DNA from: Gilichinskyi gelida
Lineage (GTDB): Bacteria; Acidobacteriota; Thermoanaerobaculia; Gp7-AA8
Reading direction: 5' to 3'
Assembly (NCBI GenBank): GCA_038040385.1
Contig: JBBPII010000013.1
Location: 1 to 64,000, forward strand
Length of the DNA stretch: 64,000 nucleotides
The stretch's first letter is position 1, and the number at the start of each line of letters is the position of its first letter. The notes under the pieces were generated by a model. The model saw only the letters and a list, made by a program, of their open reading frames with translations, searched no databases and was not told where the DNA came from. Position numbers and translations under genes: made by a program. Below, piece after piece: positions 34,370 to 42,640 of this stretch.

Positions 34370-35646
34370 GCGCGACTCGCCCCTCCGTCATCCTGAGCCG
34401 CGAAGACGGCGAAGGATCTCGTCCACGTAACCTGAGATCCTTCGCTGCGCTCAGGATGACGGTCGTACTCCTCCTCCTCGCCGCGCCCGCCCTCGCCGAC
34501 GACGAGTTCACCCTCTACGACCTCCTCCCGCCCGAGACCCATCAGTTCGCGATCACCTACGACGTGACGCAGGCGCGCGAAGGGGCGACAACCTTCGACA
34601 ATCCGATTCGGGCCGGCGCCGTGGCGACCAAGGAGCGGGTGATCGCGCGCGCCAGCGGGGAGGAACTGAGGTTCGAGGTCGTCGAAGGAAAGTTCATCCG
34701 CGTCCACCTTCCCGGCCCGGTGCCGAAGGGCGGCGAGACGCGCATCCGCATCTTCAAGACGTACACCGACGCCGCGTCGTACGGCGTCAAGGACGGACAG
34801 TTGTTCTTCGAGCGCCCGCTCGGCATCAGTCGGAACGTCGTCCTGCTGCCGAAGGGATGGCAGTTGACCGGATGCGCGTCGCCGGGAATGGTCTCCACCG
34901 ACGCCGACGGCCGCGTGCGCGTCAGTTTCGTCAACGATCGCGATGACCAGTTGCCGGTGAAGTGCACCGCGACGCCCGCGCCCGGAGCGGGCGCAGCTAC
35001 ACTCGACCATCGCGCGGAGCAGGATCGCCAGATCCGTTACTGGCTGCTCGATCCGTCGACGCACCAGTTCCGCATCTCGCACGATTTCACCGTCGCGCGC
35101 GCCGGGCAGAAATCGGTGCATAGCTTCGTGCGCAAGGGAAGCGTGGTCTCGCCCGACGCGAGGATGATCGACCTCGACACCGGCAAAGTTCTCGAGACGC
35201 ACACCGTCACCGGGAAGGACGTCAACGCCCTTGGCTACTATCCGACCCCGTCCGATCCCGACTCCGTAGTGGTGCAGGGAGACCTCGGACGCGCCATCGC
35301 CGCCGGGCAGTCGGCGCGCATCCGGGTGGAGGAGACGTACACCGATCCGGTGGGTTACACCGCGCAGGACGGTGAGCTGGTGTGGAAGCGCACGCTCGGC
35401 CGCCCCGTCAACTTCGTCACCCTCCCCGCCGGCTGGATTCTGACGTCGGTCAACACGCCGGCAACCATCACGCGCGACGACGAAGGGCGCATCAAATTGC
35501 GCTTCGTCAATATCCGCAACGACGAGCTGTCGGTGACGATCAAGGCGCGGCCGAAACCTACTCCCGCGAAGTCGCGCTCCGACGCTTTTGTAACGCGCAG
35601 CGGACTCGCTTCACTACTCTTGCAAAGACATGAGGAGGGGCGATGA
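34366..35646 (+). CDS. Secreted protein with two duplicated beta domains, unknown
   Basis: 426 residues from the ATG overlapping the DUF885 stop; 396 from the internal ATG at 34456. The true signal peptide (VVLLLLAAPALADDE) begins at that second ATG. The 30 residues between are encoded by a palindromic repeat (RSFAALRMT). Two homologous halves follow (~45-210 and ~225-405), each starting WLLDP/YDLLPPETHQF and containing ETYTDPxGYxxxDGEL and LPxGWxLT. Likely beta-sandwich modules; no enzyme motif. Probably works with the neighbouring DUF885 and cysteine protease genes. Confidence 0.65.
   Translation: MSATRPSVILSREDGEGSRPRNLRSFAALRMTVVLLLLAAPALADDEFTLYDLLPPETHQFAITYDVTQAREGATTFDNPIRAGAVATKERVIARASGEELRFEVVEGKFIRVHLPGPVPKGGETRIRIFKTYTDAASYGVKDGQLFFERPLGISRNVVLLPKGWQLTGCASPGMVSTDADGRVRVSFVNDRDDQLPVKCTATPAPGAGAATLDHRAEQDRQIRYWLLDPSTHQFRISHDFTVARAGQKSVHSFVRKGSVVSPDARMIDLDTGKVLETHTVTGKDVNALGYYPTPSDPDSVVVQGDLGRAIAAGQSARIRVEETYTDPVGYTAQDGELVWKRTLGRPVNFVTLPAGWILTSVNTPATITRDDEGRIKLRFVNIRNDELSVTIKARPKPTPAKSRSDAFVTRSGLASLLLQRHEEGR
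34387..34460. repeat. Palindromic repeat family C (TCATCCTGAG... type) inside a gene start
   Basis: Inverted repeat with arms GTCATCCTGAGC / GCTCAGGATGAC and inner GAAGGATCT / AGATCCTTC. This element type is widespread between genes in many bacterial phyla. Here its right end (CAGGATGAC) contains the ATG that precedes the signal peptide of the host gene. Confidence 0.9.
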
Positions 35647-36236
35647 AGAACCTGACCGTGGCCACCCTTTCGGTCCTCGCGCTCGGTATCGCCGGATGCC
35701 ACACCGTGACGACGCCGACGACGGTTGCCTGTTCCCCGCCGCCGACCGCGCTGGTGACCGTGCCCGTCATCGGCCAACACACCTCGATGTGGTGCTGGGC
35801 GGCCAGCGGCGAGATGACCATGAACTATCACGGCGCGTCGGTCACGCAGTGCGACGAAGCCAACAAGCAGTTCGGGATGACCACCTGTTGCGCGTCGACC
35901 GCGGGATGCGTCACCGGCGGCTGGCCGGAGTATCCGAAATACGGCTTCTCTTCGGTCCACACGACGAACGCCCCTCTGACGTGGAACCAGTTGCGCGGCG
36001 AGATCTACTGCCAGAAGCGGCCTTTCGCGTTCAGCTGGCACTGGATCGGCGACGGCGGACACATGATGGTCGTCAGCGGTTACGACACCATCGCCGGCGT
36101 GAATTACGTGCGGGTCAACAACCCGTGGCCGTGGGACCCCAGCGGCGGCGGCGCGCAGTACTTTACGACTTACGACGACTACGTTTCCGGTCCGGACCAC
36201 ACGCACTGGGACGACTACCACCAGATTCACAATTGA
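35643..36236 (+). CDS. Lipoprotein papain-like (AvrRpt2/C39-type) cysteine protease
   Basis: 197 residues. A lipobox LGIAGC places the lipidated cysteine at 19. The catalytic region QHTSMWCWAASGEM gives Cys51 with the oxyanion Gln; the histidine is near 140 (GDGGHMMVVSGYD) and the third residue in VNNPWPW. This is the papain-like/AvrRpt2 layout. Start overlaps the previous stop (ATGA) with a GGAGG-type ribosome site. The likely target is outside the cytoplasm; the next gene could encode an inhibitor or partner. Confidence 0.85.
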   Translation: MKNLTVATLSVLALGIAGCHTVTTPTTVACSPPPTALVTVPVIGQHTSMWCWAASGEMTMNYHGASVTQCDEANKQFGMTTCCASTAGCVTGGWPEYPKYGFSSVHTTNAPLTWNQLRGEIYCQKRPFAFSWHWIGDGGHMMVVSGYDTIAGVNYVRVNNPWPWDPSGGGAQYFTTYDDYVSGPDHTHWDDYHQIHN

Positions 36237-36246
36237 GGAGGCACCC

Positions 36247-36888
36247 ATGCGAAGGATCATCTTGAGCTGTCTGCTGGCGATACCGGTGGCGGCGATGGCA
36301 CAGAGCCGGACTAGGCCGCCGCAGAGCCGGGTTGCAGAGAACGTGAATGCCGAGGCGACGCGCGCGGCGACGACGGGGCTGAGCACCCTCCGGGCGCTGG
36401 CGGAAAAGTCGCCGGAGGTGATGGGACTCTCGGCGAGAGAGGCAGAGAGCGCCGTGCTGCGGCCTCCCCTGCGCGTCGTTTTCGTCCGCCTCGACCGGCT
36501 GAAGGCGTACCGCGCCTCCGACGATCCGCGTTCGTTGCTGGCGGACGTCTCGACGCTGTTTTATCCGGTCGCCGTCGGGGCAGACATCCGCTCATCGATC
36601 ACCGTCAAGCGGACCGAGCGCGGCTGGGTGGCCGCGGAATTCGGCAACGACGAGCTGGCGAAGAAGATCCAGAGCGTTCGCGGCGGCGCGACGGCGTCCG
36701 CGCTGCTGGTGCGCGTGCCGGCGCTGAATCTCGACTTCGTCGGAAACGAGAGCGGAGGCACGCTGATGCTGACGTCGCTGTTCGACGTTCCCGGGACGAA
36801 GATCCGCGCCGGCGCCACCGCCGATGCGCGCGCGGTCCTGGCCGCGCTCGTGCCGATGGCGAACGCGCACAACGGATTGCCGACCTGA
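36247..36888 (+). CDS. Secreted protein of unknown function next to the cysteine protease
   Basis: 213 residues, signal peptide 1-19 (LAIPVAAMAQ), GAGG ribosome site before ATG 36247. About 10 bp after the protease stop, so same transcript. Two segments (PLRVVFVRLDRLKAYRA; SLLADVSTLFYPVAVG) look like alpha/beta elements; no family recognised. A chaperone, propeptide-like inhibitor or substrate of the protease is possible. Confidence 0.6.
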   Translation: MRRIILSCLLAIPVAAMAQSRTRPPQSRVAENVNAEATRAATTGLSTLRALAEKSPEVMGLSAREAESAVLRPPLRVVFVRLDRLKAYRASDDPRSLLADVSTLFYPVAVGADIRSSITVKRTERGWVAAEFGNDELAKKIQSVRGGATASALLVRVPALNLDFVGNESGGTLMLTSLFDVPGTKIRAGATADARAVLAALVPMANAHNGLPT

Positions 36889-36909
36889 GGCGGCGGGCGG
36901 GTTCGGACG

Positions 36910-37505
36910 TCATCGCCGGCGCGCCACGTCCGCCACCCCCTCGGCCATCATCAATCCCGAAGCCTCGTCGATGACCGACAGCACCGCGCGCGTGCCGTCG
37001 GGGGAGACGGCGAACGTCTCCGGCGTGACGGTGAAAACGAGGCGCCCGGGACCGACGACGTCGACGGTGTCGGCCGCGCCGTGCGCGTTGCGCAGCAGCA
37101 CGCGGGCGTCGCCGTCGCTGACGTCCTGCAGAACGATGGCCGCCGCGCCGGCGCCGCGGCGGAGCGACACGCCGGTGATGGCATCGAACTCCGCGTAGAC
37201 GACGGCCTCGCCCTCATTGACCCACGCCACGCCGGAGAGCAGGCCGTGCGGCTCGCGGCGGCCGAGGACGCGCCGCTCGGCCGAATTGGGATCGACCAGC
37301 AGGATCGAGCCGGCCGAGGTCGCGTGCGGAAAGCGCGAGACGGCGATCCATTTTCCGTCGGGCGACCAGCGCGGCGCGGCGTAGTCCTCCACCGTCGACG
37401 CGGCGAGCTCGCGCACCTCGCCGCCTGCCAGCGACGCGATGCAGAGCGTGGAGAAGCGGTCCGTCCCCGGGTCATTCTCCGGTGCCGGCCGGTCCGACCT
37501 CGCCT
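36910..37505 (-). pseudogene. Truncated PD40/WD40 beta-propeller gene (3' part only)
   Basis: About 195 codons of propeller repeats (APRWSPDGKWIAVSRFPH; FAVSPDGTRAVLSVID) with no start and no upstream continuation: at 37505 the frame meets a stop and sequence of the HEPN/integrase insertion begins. The 5' part of the gene is absent from the window. Best read as a gene broken by the insertion at 37506-39100. Confidence 0.75.
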
Positions 37506-37523
37506 AATTTGGACAGCAGTGAT

Positions 37524-38423
37524 TTAGAATGGGATCTCGTCGCCTGCGGCTGGTTGCTCGGCTTTCTGATTGAGATCGATGGCGGTGCGCACCAGAAATA
37601 GAGCGTAAACCGCAGCCAGATGGACCGCGAGTTCCGCATAGCGTGCCGGAACGTCGATGACGTCAGTTCCTTGACCGTGGGCAGCAAGCCGATTGCGCAA
37701 GAAAGGCAATGCAGCGAAAACGCTCTCAGGCATAGCCGCTGCGATATCCTCAGGAAGGTCGGCAAAGAATAGGGTATCGCGCAACTCGCGGATCAGTTGA
37801 CTCGCGTTACCTGTATCTGTGCCGAGAATGGTCTTTAAGACGCTTTCAAAGCTCTTCGCCGCCGCCTGAATTGCTGACTTATAGTCTCTTGAGGTGAACT
37901 CGGACACCGCGGTCGCCAATTCATCGAGTGCACCGCGATACTTGGCCGCGCGGAGCTCCGCGAACGCCGGTTCGATGATCTGCGTGGCGACGAAATCGCG
38001 ATCTATGCGGAAGATTCGGCTGTCAGCGATCAACCAAGAGCATTGCTCCGATGCGAAGATGTCATTGATGGCTCGCTCGAATTCTCGTTGTTCGGAGCCA
38101 CCGAGGAAATCACTCCACGCTTCGAGCACATCAAAAAGATATGGCGCGGTCACGCTTCGAATATACGATTCTGTGATTTCGTCAGGCAGCGCCGCGGGAT
38201 TCTCGTCATACCGCTTTATAAGGTCTTCGCGAACCTCGACGGCCGCGTCGGAGTGCACCTCGTAAGCGTCGTAACGGTTGGGACGAACAACGCAGGGTGC
38301 GTTGAACTCCGCCAGCACACGCCAGAGCTTGCGACGGGTGCGATCGGGGACATCGTCCGGCATCTTGCCGTCGGCGATCGGCTGGAAACAACGCCGGGAG
38401 AACAGAGGCTTATCAGCGGTCAT
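37524..38423 (-). CDS. HEPN/Abi_C-domain protein, AbiJ-like abortive-infection candidate
   Basis: 299 residues from ATG 38423. The N-terminal half (FSRRCFQPIADGKMPDDVP; RTRRKLWRVLAEFN) is of the kind that precedes AbiJ/STM4504-type proteins. The C-terminal half (about 150-285) is an Abi_C/HEPN-like helical domain with YKSAIQAAAKSFESVLK and RNRLAAHG, the RxxxxH ribonuclease motif. Codon use is less GC-biased than in its neighbours, suggesting transfer. Probably an RNase toxin that acts on infection. Flanked by a recombinase remnant and a truncated gene. Confidence 0.75.
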   Translation of the reverse strand: MTADKPLFSRRCFQPIADGKMPDDVPDRTRRKLWRVLAEFNAPCVVRPNRYDAYEVHSDAAVEVREDLIKRYDENPAALPDEITESYIRSVTAPYLFDVLEAWSDFLGGSEQREFERAINDIFASEQCSWLIADSRIFRIDRDFVATQIIEPAFAELRAAKYRGALDELATAVSEFTSRDYKSAIQAAAKSFESVLKTILGTDTGNASQLIRELRDTLFFADLPEDIAAAMPESVFAALPFLRNRLAAHGQGTDVIDVPARYAELAVHLAAVYALFLVRTAIDLNQKAEQPAAGDEIPF

Positions 38424-38756
38424 CGCGAAGAGTAGAGCTTGCACTAATCGCCCACTCGACAGCAAGAGCGATTCGTGTATAGGCCACGCGCGTGGACGAC
38501 CTAAACTAACTGTGGTTGAGCCGATTGTAGGCCGACGAAACGAAACCGCGAGACGCGGATTTGGCGCCGGACGGCCCGTCGTGAGGGTTAATTCCATGCG
38601 TTGAATGGACTCTTGCCCAGGGACAACTCTTTGACCCGTCCCGCCAATCCACATAGCGCGCACCATCGCCGCGATGGCAGGAGTCCGAGTCCGCGTATCG
38701 TCCCGACACGACGGGCTCACGACGCCTCCTGCGAGCTCCGAGCCCCCGCGCCTTCC
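38424..38756. other. Non-coding stretch between HEPN gene and recombinase remnant
   Basis: No gene supported. A few GTTAATT/CTAAACTAAC-like motifs recall integron recombination cores, but I cannot assemble a full attC site from them. Confidence 0.4.
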
Positions 38757-38985
38757 CGTTTGGTTCAGCACGTGTGTAAATCATGGTGGTGGTGTTCACG
38801 GCGGCATGGCCCAGCAGCTCATGGATCGTCCAGATGTCGTATCCGTCCTCCGATTACATGGCGAAAGAGTAGCGGAGGGTGTGATGGCGGCCGGCTTGTC
38901 GATTCTCGCGAGGCGCACCGTCGTTCGGACCGCTTTTCTGGAGGCCCGACGGGTCGAGGCGATGCCGTCGCGTGACGCCCCCCGC
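38757..38985 (-). pseudogene. Decayed integron-integrase-like tyrosine recombinase (C-terminal part)
   Basis: Reading leftward in shifting frames: RRHRLDPSGLQK, then KAVRTTVRLARIDKPA, then HTLRYSFA, a stop, and GYDIWTIHELLGHAAV followed by MIYTRA. These are the conserved C-terminal blocks of integron integrases/XerC-like recombinases, including HxxR, the LGH box and the tyrosine nucleophile. At least two frame changes and one stop make it dead. The upstream ~100 bp to 39090 may hold more of it. Confidence 0.7.
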
Positions 38986-39116
38986 GCGGGCCGGTACTCA
39001 GACGGTCGCGCCTGCCCCCGGCGTCGCGCCGTCCCCAGTGTCGACCGAGAGTTGCGCCGGTTACCCAGCATTCGTGGATGGAGCGAACGATGGTAGTAAA
39101 TCGCTCACGCCACCGC

Positions 39117-39191
39117 CGCGGAACGCCGCCGCTCCCGCGGGGCGCAGGCGAGGACGCCTGCGGGCCAGCCGGCGGGACGCCGGCGCTCCGC
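39117..39191. repeat. Palindromic repeat family A, copy 2
   Basis: About 75 bp, GCGGAACGCCGCCG... to ...CGGCGCTCCGC, immediately before the membrane glycosyltransferase-like gene. Shortened relative to copy 1. Confidence 0.8.
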
Positions 39192-39215
39192 AGACCACAT
39201 GTATCCTTCCGCCCC

Positions 39216-40766
39216 GTGTCCACCCGTGAACGCGTCCGTCTAGCGTTGCGCCGCGCGCCGACCGCGCTCGCCATCCTCGTCGTGCTCGCGGCGTACGCCT
39301 TCTTCCCCAGCGGCGGCACGTTCAGCTTTCGGCGCATTTCGTGGGATCAGTCGTACTACGCCGGCCTCTCCGAGGGGTTCTTTCGTGGGCATCTGTACAT
39401 GGCCAATGAGCCCGACCCGCGGCTGATGGCCATGCCGTTTCCGTACGACCACAAGGCGCGCGAGGGGCACACCGAGTACATCTGGGACGCCAGTTATCTC
39501 AACGGGCACTACTACCTCTACTTCTCGCCGGTGCCGGCGCTCGCCTTCTACATGCCCTACCGGTTGCTGCGCGGCGCGTATCCGCGCGACGGACTGGCGG
39601 CGGCGGTGTTCGCCGCGTGGGCCTTCCTCGCCGCGGTGGCCTTTGCGCGACGCGCGCTGGCGCTGACGTTCGGAGCGCCGGCGTCCTCGCCGGCTGGCTC
39701 GCAGGCGTCCACGCCTGCGCCGGAACCGGGCGGCGGGACGCCGCCCGGCCAGCCGCCGGGACGGCGGCGCTCCGTCGGCAGGCTGCACATCCCCTTTCCG
39801 GTCTGGATGCTGATGATCGGACTGGGCAACGTGGCCATCTTTCAACTGGCGGACATCCGCATCTACGAAGTGGCCATCCTGGCCGGCGCGGCGCTGACCG
39901 CGACGTGGGCCTACGCGCTGGTGCGCTTCGTCGAGCAGCCGACTGTGCGGCGCGCGGTCTGGATGAGCGTTTGGCTGGCGCTCTCGATCGCCGCGCGCCC
40001 CAACGTCGGTGTGCTGCTCTTCGTCACCGCGGCCGTCATCCTGCTCAACTCCAGGGATCGGCGGCGGACCTTCGCCGCCGCGGCGGTGCCGCTGGCGGTC
40101 GTCGCCGCGGCGATGATCACGTACAACGTGGCGCGCTTCGGGCGGCCGCTGGAATTCGGCGAGACCTACCAGCTCACCTTCGTGCCGATGGAGGGGCGCG
40201 CGGTCTGCCGCCTCTGCACGCTGCCGGAGCTCTCGCGCTTCGGCAACAACGTGATGCACTACCTCTTCTGGGCGCCGACCATCCGATCGGAGTTCCCGTT
40301 TGTCGGAGTGCAATACGCGAATCCCGATCCGAGCGTGTCGTTTCCCATGCCCGGCTCGGAGCCAATGCTCGGCGTCGTGCCGCTGGTCCCGCTGACGATG
40401 CTCGGGACGCTGCTGGCCGTTCTCTTCGCCCTTCGCCGTACGCGCCCCGACAGCGGGACGCGCGTGGGGATGCAGGTCATGGCCGGCGCCTGGCTGATCC
40501 TCCTCGCCCTCTCGACCTGCTGGTGGATCGTGTCGCGTTACAGCCTGGACTTCATGTTTCTGATGGCGGCGGCGTCGGTAATCTGCGTCGAGAGCGGGCT
40601 GACGTTTCTCGACTCGATCGGCATCCGCCTGCTGCCGCTGCGCATCGCGGTCTTTGCCTTGGCGGTCTACTCGATCCTGATGGGCTTCATGCTCGGCTTC
40701 GCGAACGGGACATTCAAGCGCCTGCACCCGGAGGTGTTCGAGAGGATCGTGAATGCGTTGAAGTGA
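39216..40766 (+). CDS. Polytopic membrane protein, GT-C-like
   Basis: 516 residues from GTG 39216, about ten membrane helices. The first loop (GTFSFRRISWDQSYYAGLSEGFFRGHLYMANEPDP) with acidic residues, and the overall layout, fit GT-C mannosyl/arabinosyltransferase-like proteins (PMT/GT39 relatives), though no family motif is certain. Residues ~154-188 (PASSPAGSQASTPAPEPGGG and on) are encoded by a family A palindromic repeat that sits in frame inside the gene. Stands alone. Confidence 0.75.
   Translation: MSTRERVRLALRRAPTALAILVVLAAYAFFPSGGTFSFRRISWDQSYYAGLSEGFFRGHLYMANEPDPRLMAMPFPYDHKAREGHTEYIWDASYLNGHYYLYFSPVPALAFYMPYRLLRGAYPRDGLAAAVFAAWAFLAAVAFARRALALTFGAPASSPAGSQASTPAPEPGGGTPPGQPPGRRRSVGRLHIPFPVWMLMIGLGNVAIFQLADIRIYEVAILAGAALTATWAYALVRFVEQPTVRRAVWMSVWLALSIAARPNVGVLLFVTAAVILLNSRDRRRTFAAAAVPLAVVAAAMITYNVARFGRPLEFGETYQLTFVPMEGRAVCRLCTLPELSRFGNNVMHYLFWAPTIRSEFPFVGVQYANPDPSVSFPMPGSEPMLGVVPLVPLTMLGTLLAVLFALRRTRPDSGTRVGMQVMAGAWLILLALSTCWWIVSRYSLDFMFLMAAASVICVESGLTFLDSIGIRLLPLRIAVFALAVYSILMGFMLGFANGTFKRLHPEVFERIVNALK
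39675..39775. repeat. Palindromic repeat family A, copy 3, inside a coding sequence
   Basis: A full-length family A element within the membrane-protein gene, read through without a stop and with the frame kept. It would add ~33 Pro/Gly/Ala/Ser-rich residues in a loop between membrane segments. Confidence 0.88.
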
Positions 40767-40769
40767 CAG

Positions 40770-40873
40770 CGGAACGCCGGCGTCCTCGCCGGCTGGCCCG
40801 CAGGCGTCCCGCCTGCGTTCCCGAGAGGCGGCGAGGACGCCGCCTGGCCAGCCGCCGGGACGGCGGCGTTCCC
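40770..40873. repeat. Palindromic repeat family A, copy 4
   Basis: Full copy between the stop of the membrane protein (40766) and the stop of the leftward GGDEF gene (40873); convergent setting where it could act as a two-way terminator. Confidence 0.88.
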
Positions 40874-41975
40874 TACACCCGCGCCGACGCGAGCATCTCC
40901 AGCTCCCCCGCCGCCACCAGCGACGGCATCGACTCCCGCACGCGCAGCATGAGCGTGTCGGGCGCGAGGCAGTCGCGGGCCACGACGCCGGTCCAGCAGT
41001 TCCGGCCGGAGCGCTTGGCGGCGTAGAGGCAGATGTCGGCGATGTCGATCACCTCTTCCCACGACACGCGACGCGGGTCTTCCGGCAGGAACGGATATGC
41101 GGCGAAGCCGATGGAGCAGGTCATGCGGATGATGGTGCCGTCGCTGACTTGGAACTCGAACTGCTCGACCGCGTTGCGGATCCTTTCCGCGATTACGCTG
41201 GCCTCGGCGCGCGACGCGTCGCGCGCCAGGTAGAGCAGCTCCTCGCCGCCCCACCGCACGATCGAATCGCTCTCGCGCCGCAGGTTGCCGAGGAGCTCGC
41301 AGAGGGAGACCAGCACCTCGTCGCCGATGCGGTGGCCGTGGCGGTCGTTGACGTCCTTGAAGTGATCGAGGTCGAGCATCAGACAGACCAGATCGCCGTT
41401 CGCGCGGGTCGGATCGACGCCGGCGCGCGAGAGCACTTCGTGCCGCCGCAGGGCCAAGCTGGTGAACTCCGGCATGCAGAGCTGGAGATAGCGGCGGTTC
41501 TTCAGTCCGGTCAGCGCGTCGGTGACGCTCAGATCGGCCAGCTCGCGCGTCCGCTGCGCGACGAGCGCCTCCAGCTCGCGGTTCCGCCGCTGCAAGAAGG
41601 CCACGCGCCAGCGGTAGACGAGCCAGATGAGCAGCGCCAACACCACCACCGCGCCGGCGCGCGCCGACGTCTTCTGCCACCACGCCGGCAGCACCGCGAA
41701 CGACATCTCCGCCGGCGCGCTCCACGGGCCGGGCCGCAGGCGCGCGCGGACTTCGAAGCGGTAGCTGCTTCCTCCAGGCCGAAGCGGCGGAAGCGGTTGC
41801 CGTCATAGCGGTACACGCCGTCCTGCGTGGCCACCCAGAGGAAGCCGGTGGTGTCCTGCACGATGCGAATCGCCGAGAGGTTGCCGAGCCCCGACTCGAC
41901 GCCATAGGTCCGGAAGGGATAGGTGCCCGGCGGCAGCACGTAGGCAGCAGTCGCGAGAAGGAGCGCCGAGAGCAT
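40873..41975 (-). pseudogene. Reg_prop/Y_Y_Y/GGDEF sensor gene with large internal deletion
   Basis: The 5' end encodes a signal peptide and the first blade of a two-component-regulator propeller (SAIRIVQDTTGFLWVATQDG, then YRYDGNRF). Around 41775 it jumps, in another frame, to the end of a Y_Y_Y domain (SSYRFEVRARLRPGPWSAPA), one membrane helix and a GGDEF domain. About 700 residues of propeller normally lie between, so a deletion plus frameshift is inferred. The GGDEF part (GGEEL motif, DLDHFKDVND) is intact and could still be made from ATG 41706 as a 277-residue membrane-bound diguanylate cyclase. Confidence 0.75.
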
Positions 41976-42006
41976 GGGAAGCGACCATTGTCGCCGATTG
42001 CGCCCG

Positions 42007-42090
42007 CGGCGGCGGGACGGCGGCGCTCCGGCGCCGAGCGGAACGCCGGCGTCCTCGCCGGCTGGCCCGCAGGCGTCCCGCCTGCGTCAG
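42007..42090. repeat. Palindromic repeat family A, copy 5 (rearranged)
   Basis: Contains both half-elements but in changed order (GACGGCGGCGCTCC first, then GGAACGCCGGCGTCC with the GGCTGGCCCGCAGGCG arm). Lies between the GGDEF remnant and the HLFGH protein gene. Confidence 0.75.
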
Positions 42091-42091
42091 C

Positions 42092-42634
42092 TCAGATCAC
42101 CACGCCGTCGGCGCGCGAGAGCCAGCGCGTCGGTTGGAATCGGGGGATGGCCAGCGGCTCGAGCGGCGGCATTCCCTCGCGCCAGAACTCGCGGAACGGC
42201 CGCTTCTCGCCGGTGCGGTAGAAGTGGATCAAATACGCGGAGTCGCACGCCGCGAAGTCGGCCATCCACTGGTCGAGATCGAAGACGCCCGCGTCGTGAA
42301 AGAGCTGCAGGCTGTAGCGGCACGCGGTGCGCTCGTAGTCGCGCACCGCGTCCAGCAGCTCGTCGGACGGCTTCTCGATCCGCGCCATGCCGATGGTCCG
42401 CGCGCCGGGGTCGGTGTTCCACTGGACGGTGTGGCCGAAGAGGTGGGCGATGATGAACAGCGCGTCCTCGCACGACTGGTCGTAGTCGACCGCGATGTGC
42501 GCGCCATCGAGGTCGCCGGTGAAGGGATCGGCGACGTCGCCGATGACCACCGGAAGCTCCCACCGCCGCTCGATGTGGGCCTCGACGCGGTCGAAAACCT
42601 CGCGGAAGCGGGCATCGGAGGCGTAGGGTGTCAC
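42092..42634 (-). CDS. ImmA/IrrE-like protein with altered HExxH (HLFGH)
   Basis: 180 residues, no signal peptide. ALFIIAHLFGHTVQW around 60-74 resembles the HExxH helix of ImmA/IrrE (M78) peptidases but has Leu instead of the catalytic Glu; a downstream EKPSDELLDAVRDYERTACRYSL fits the third-ligand helix. If zinc is bound, cleavage would need another base, so it may be an inactive sensor. Nothing else in the neighbourhood explains it. Confidence 0.6.
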   Translation of the reverse strand: MTPYASDARFREVFDRVEAHIERRWELPVVIGDVADPFTGDLDGAHIAVDYDQSCEDALFIIAHLFGHTVQWNTDPGARTIGMARIEKPSDELLDAVRDYERTACRYSLQLFHDAGVFDLDQWMADFAACDSAYLIHFYRTGEKRPFREFWREGMPPLEPLAIPRFQPTRWLSRADGVVI

Positions 42635-42640
42635 GCGCAG

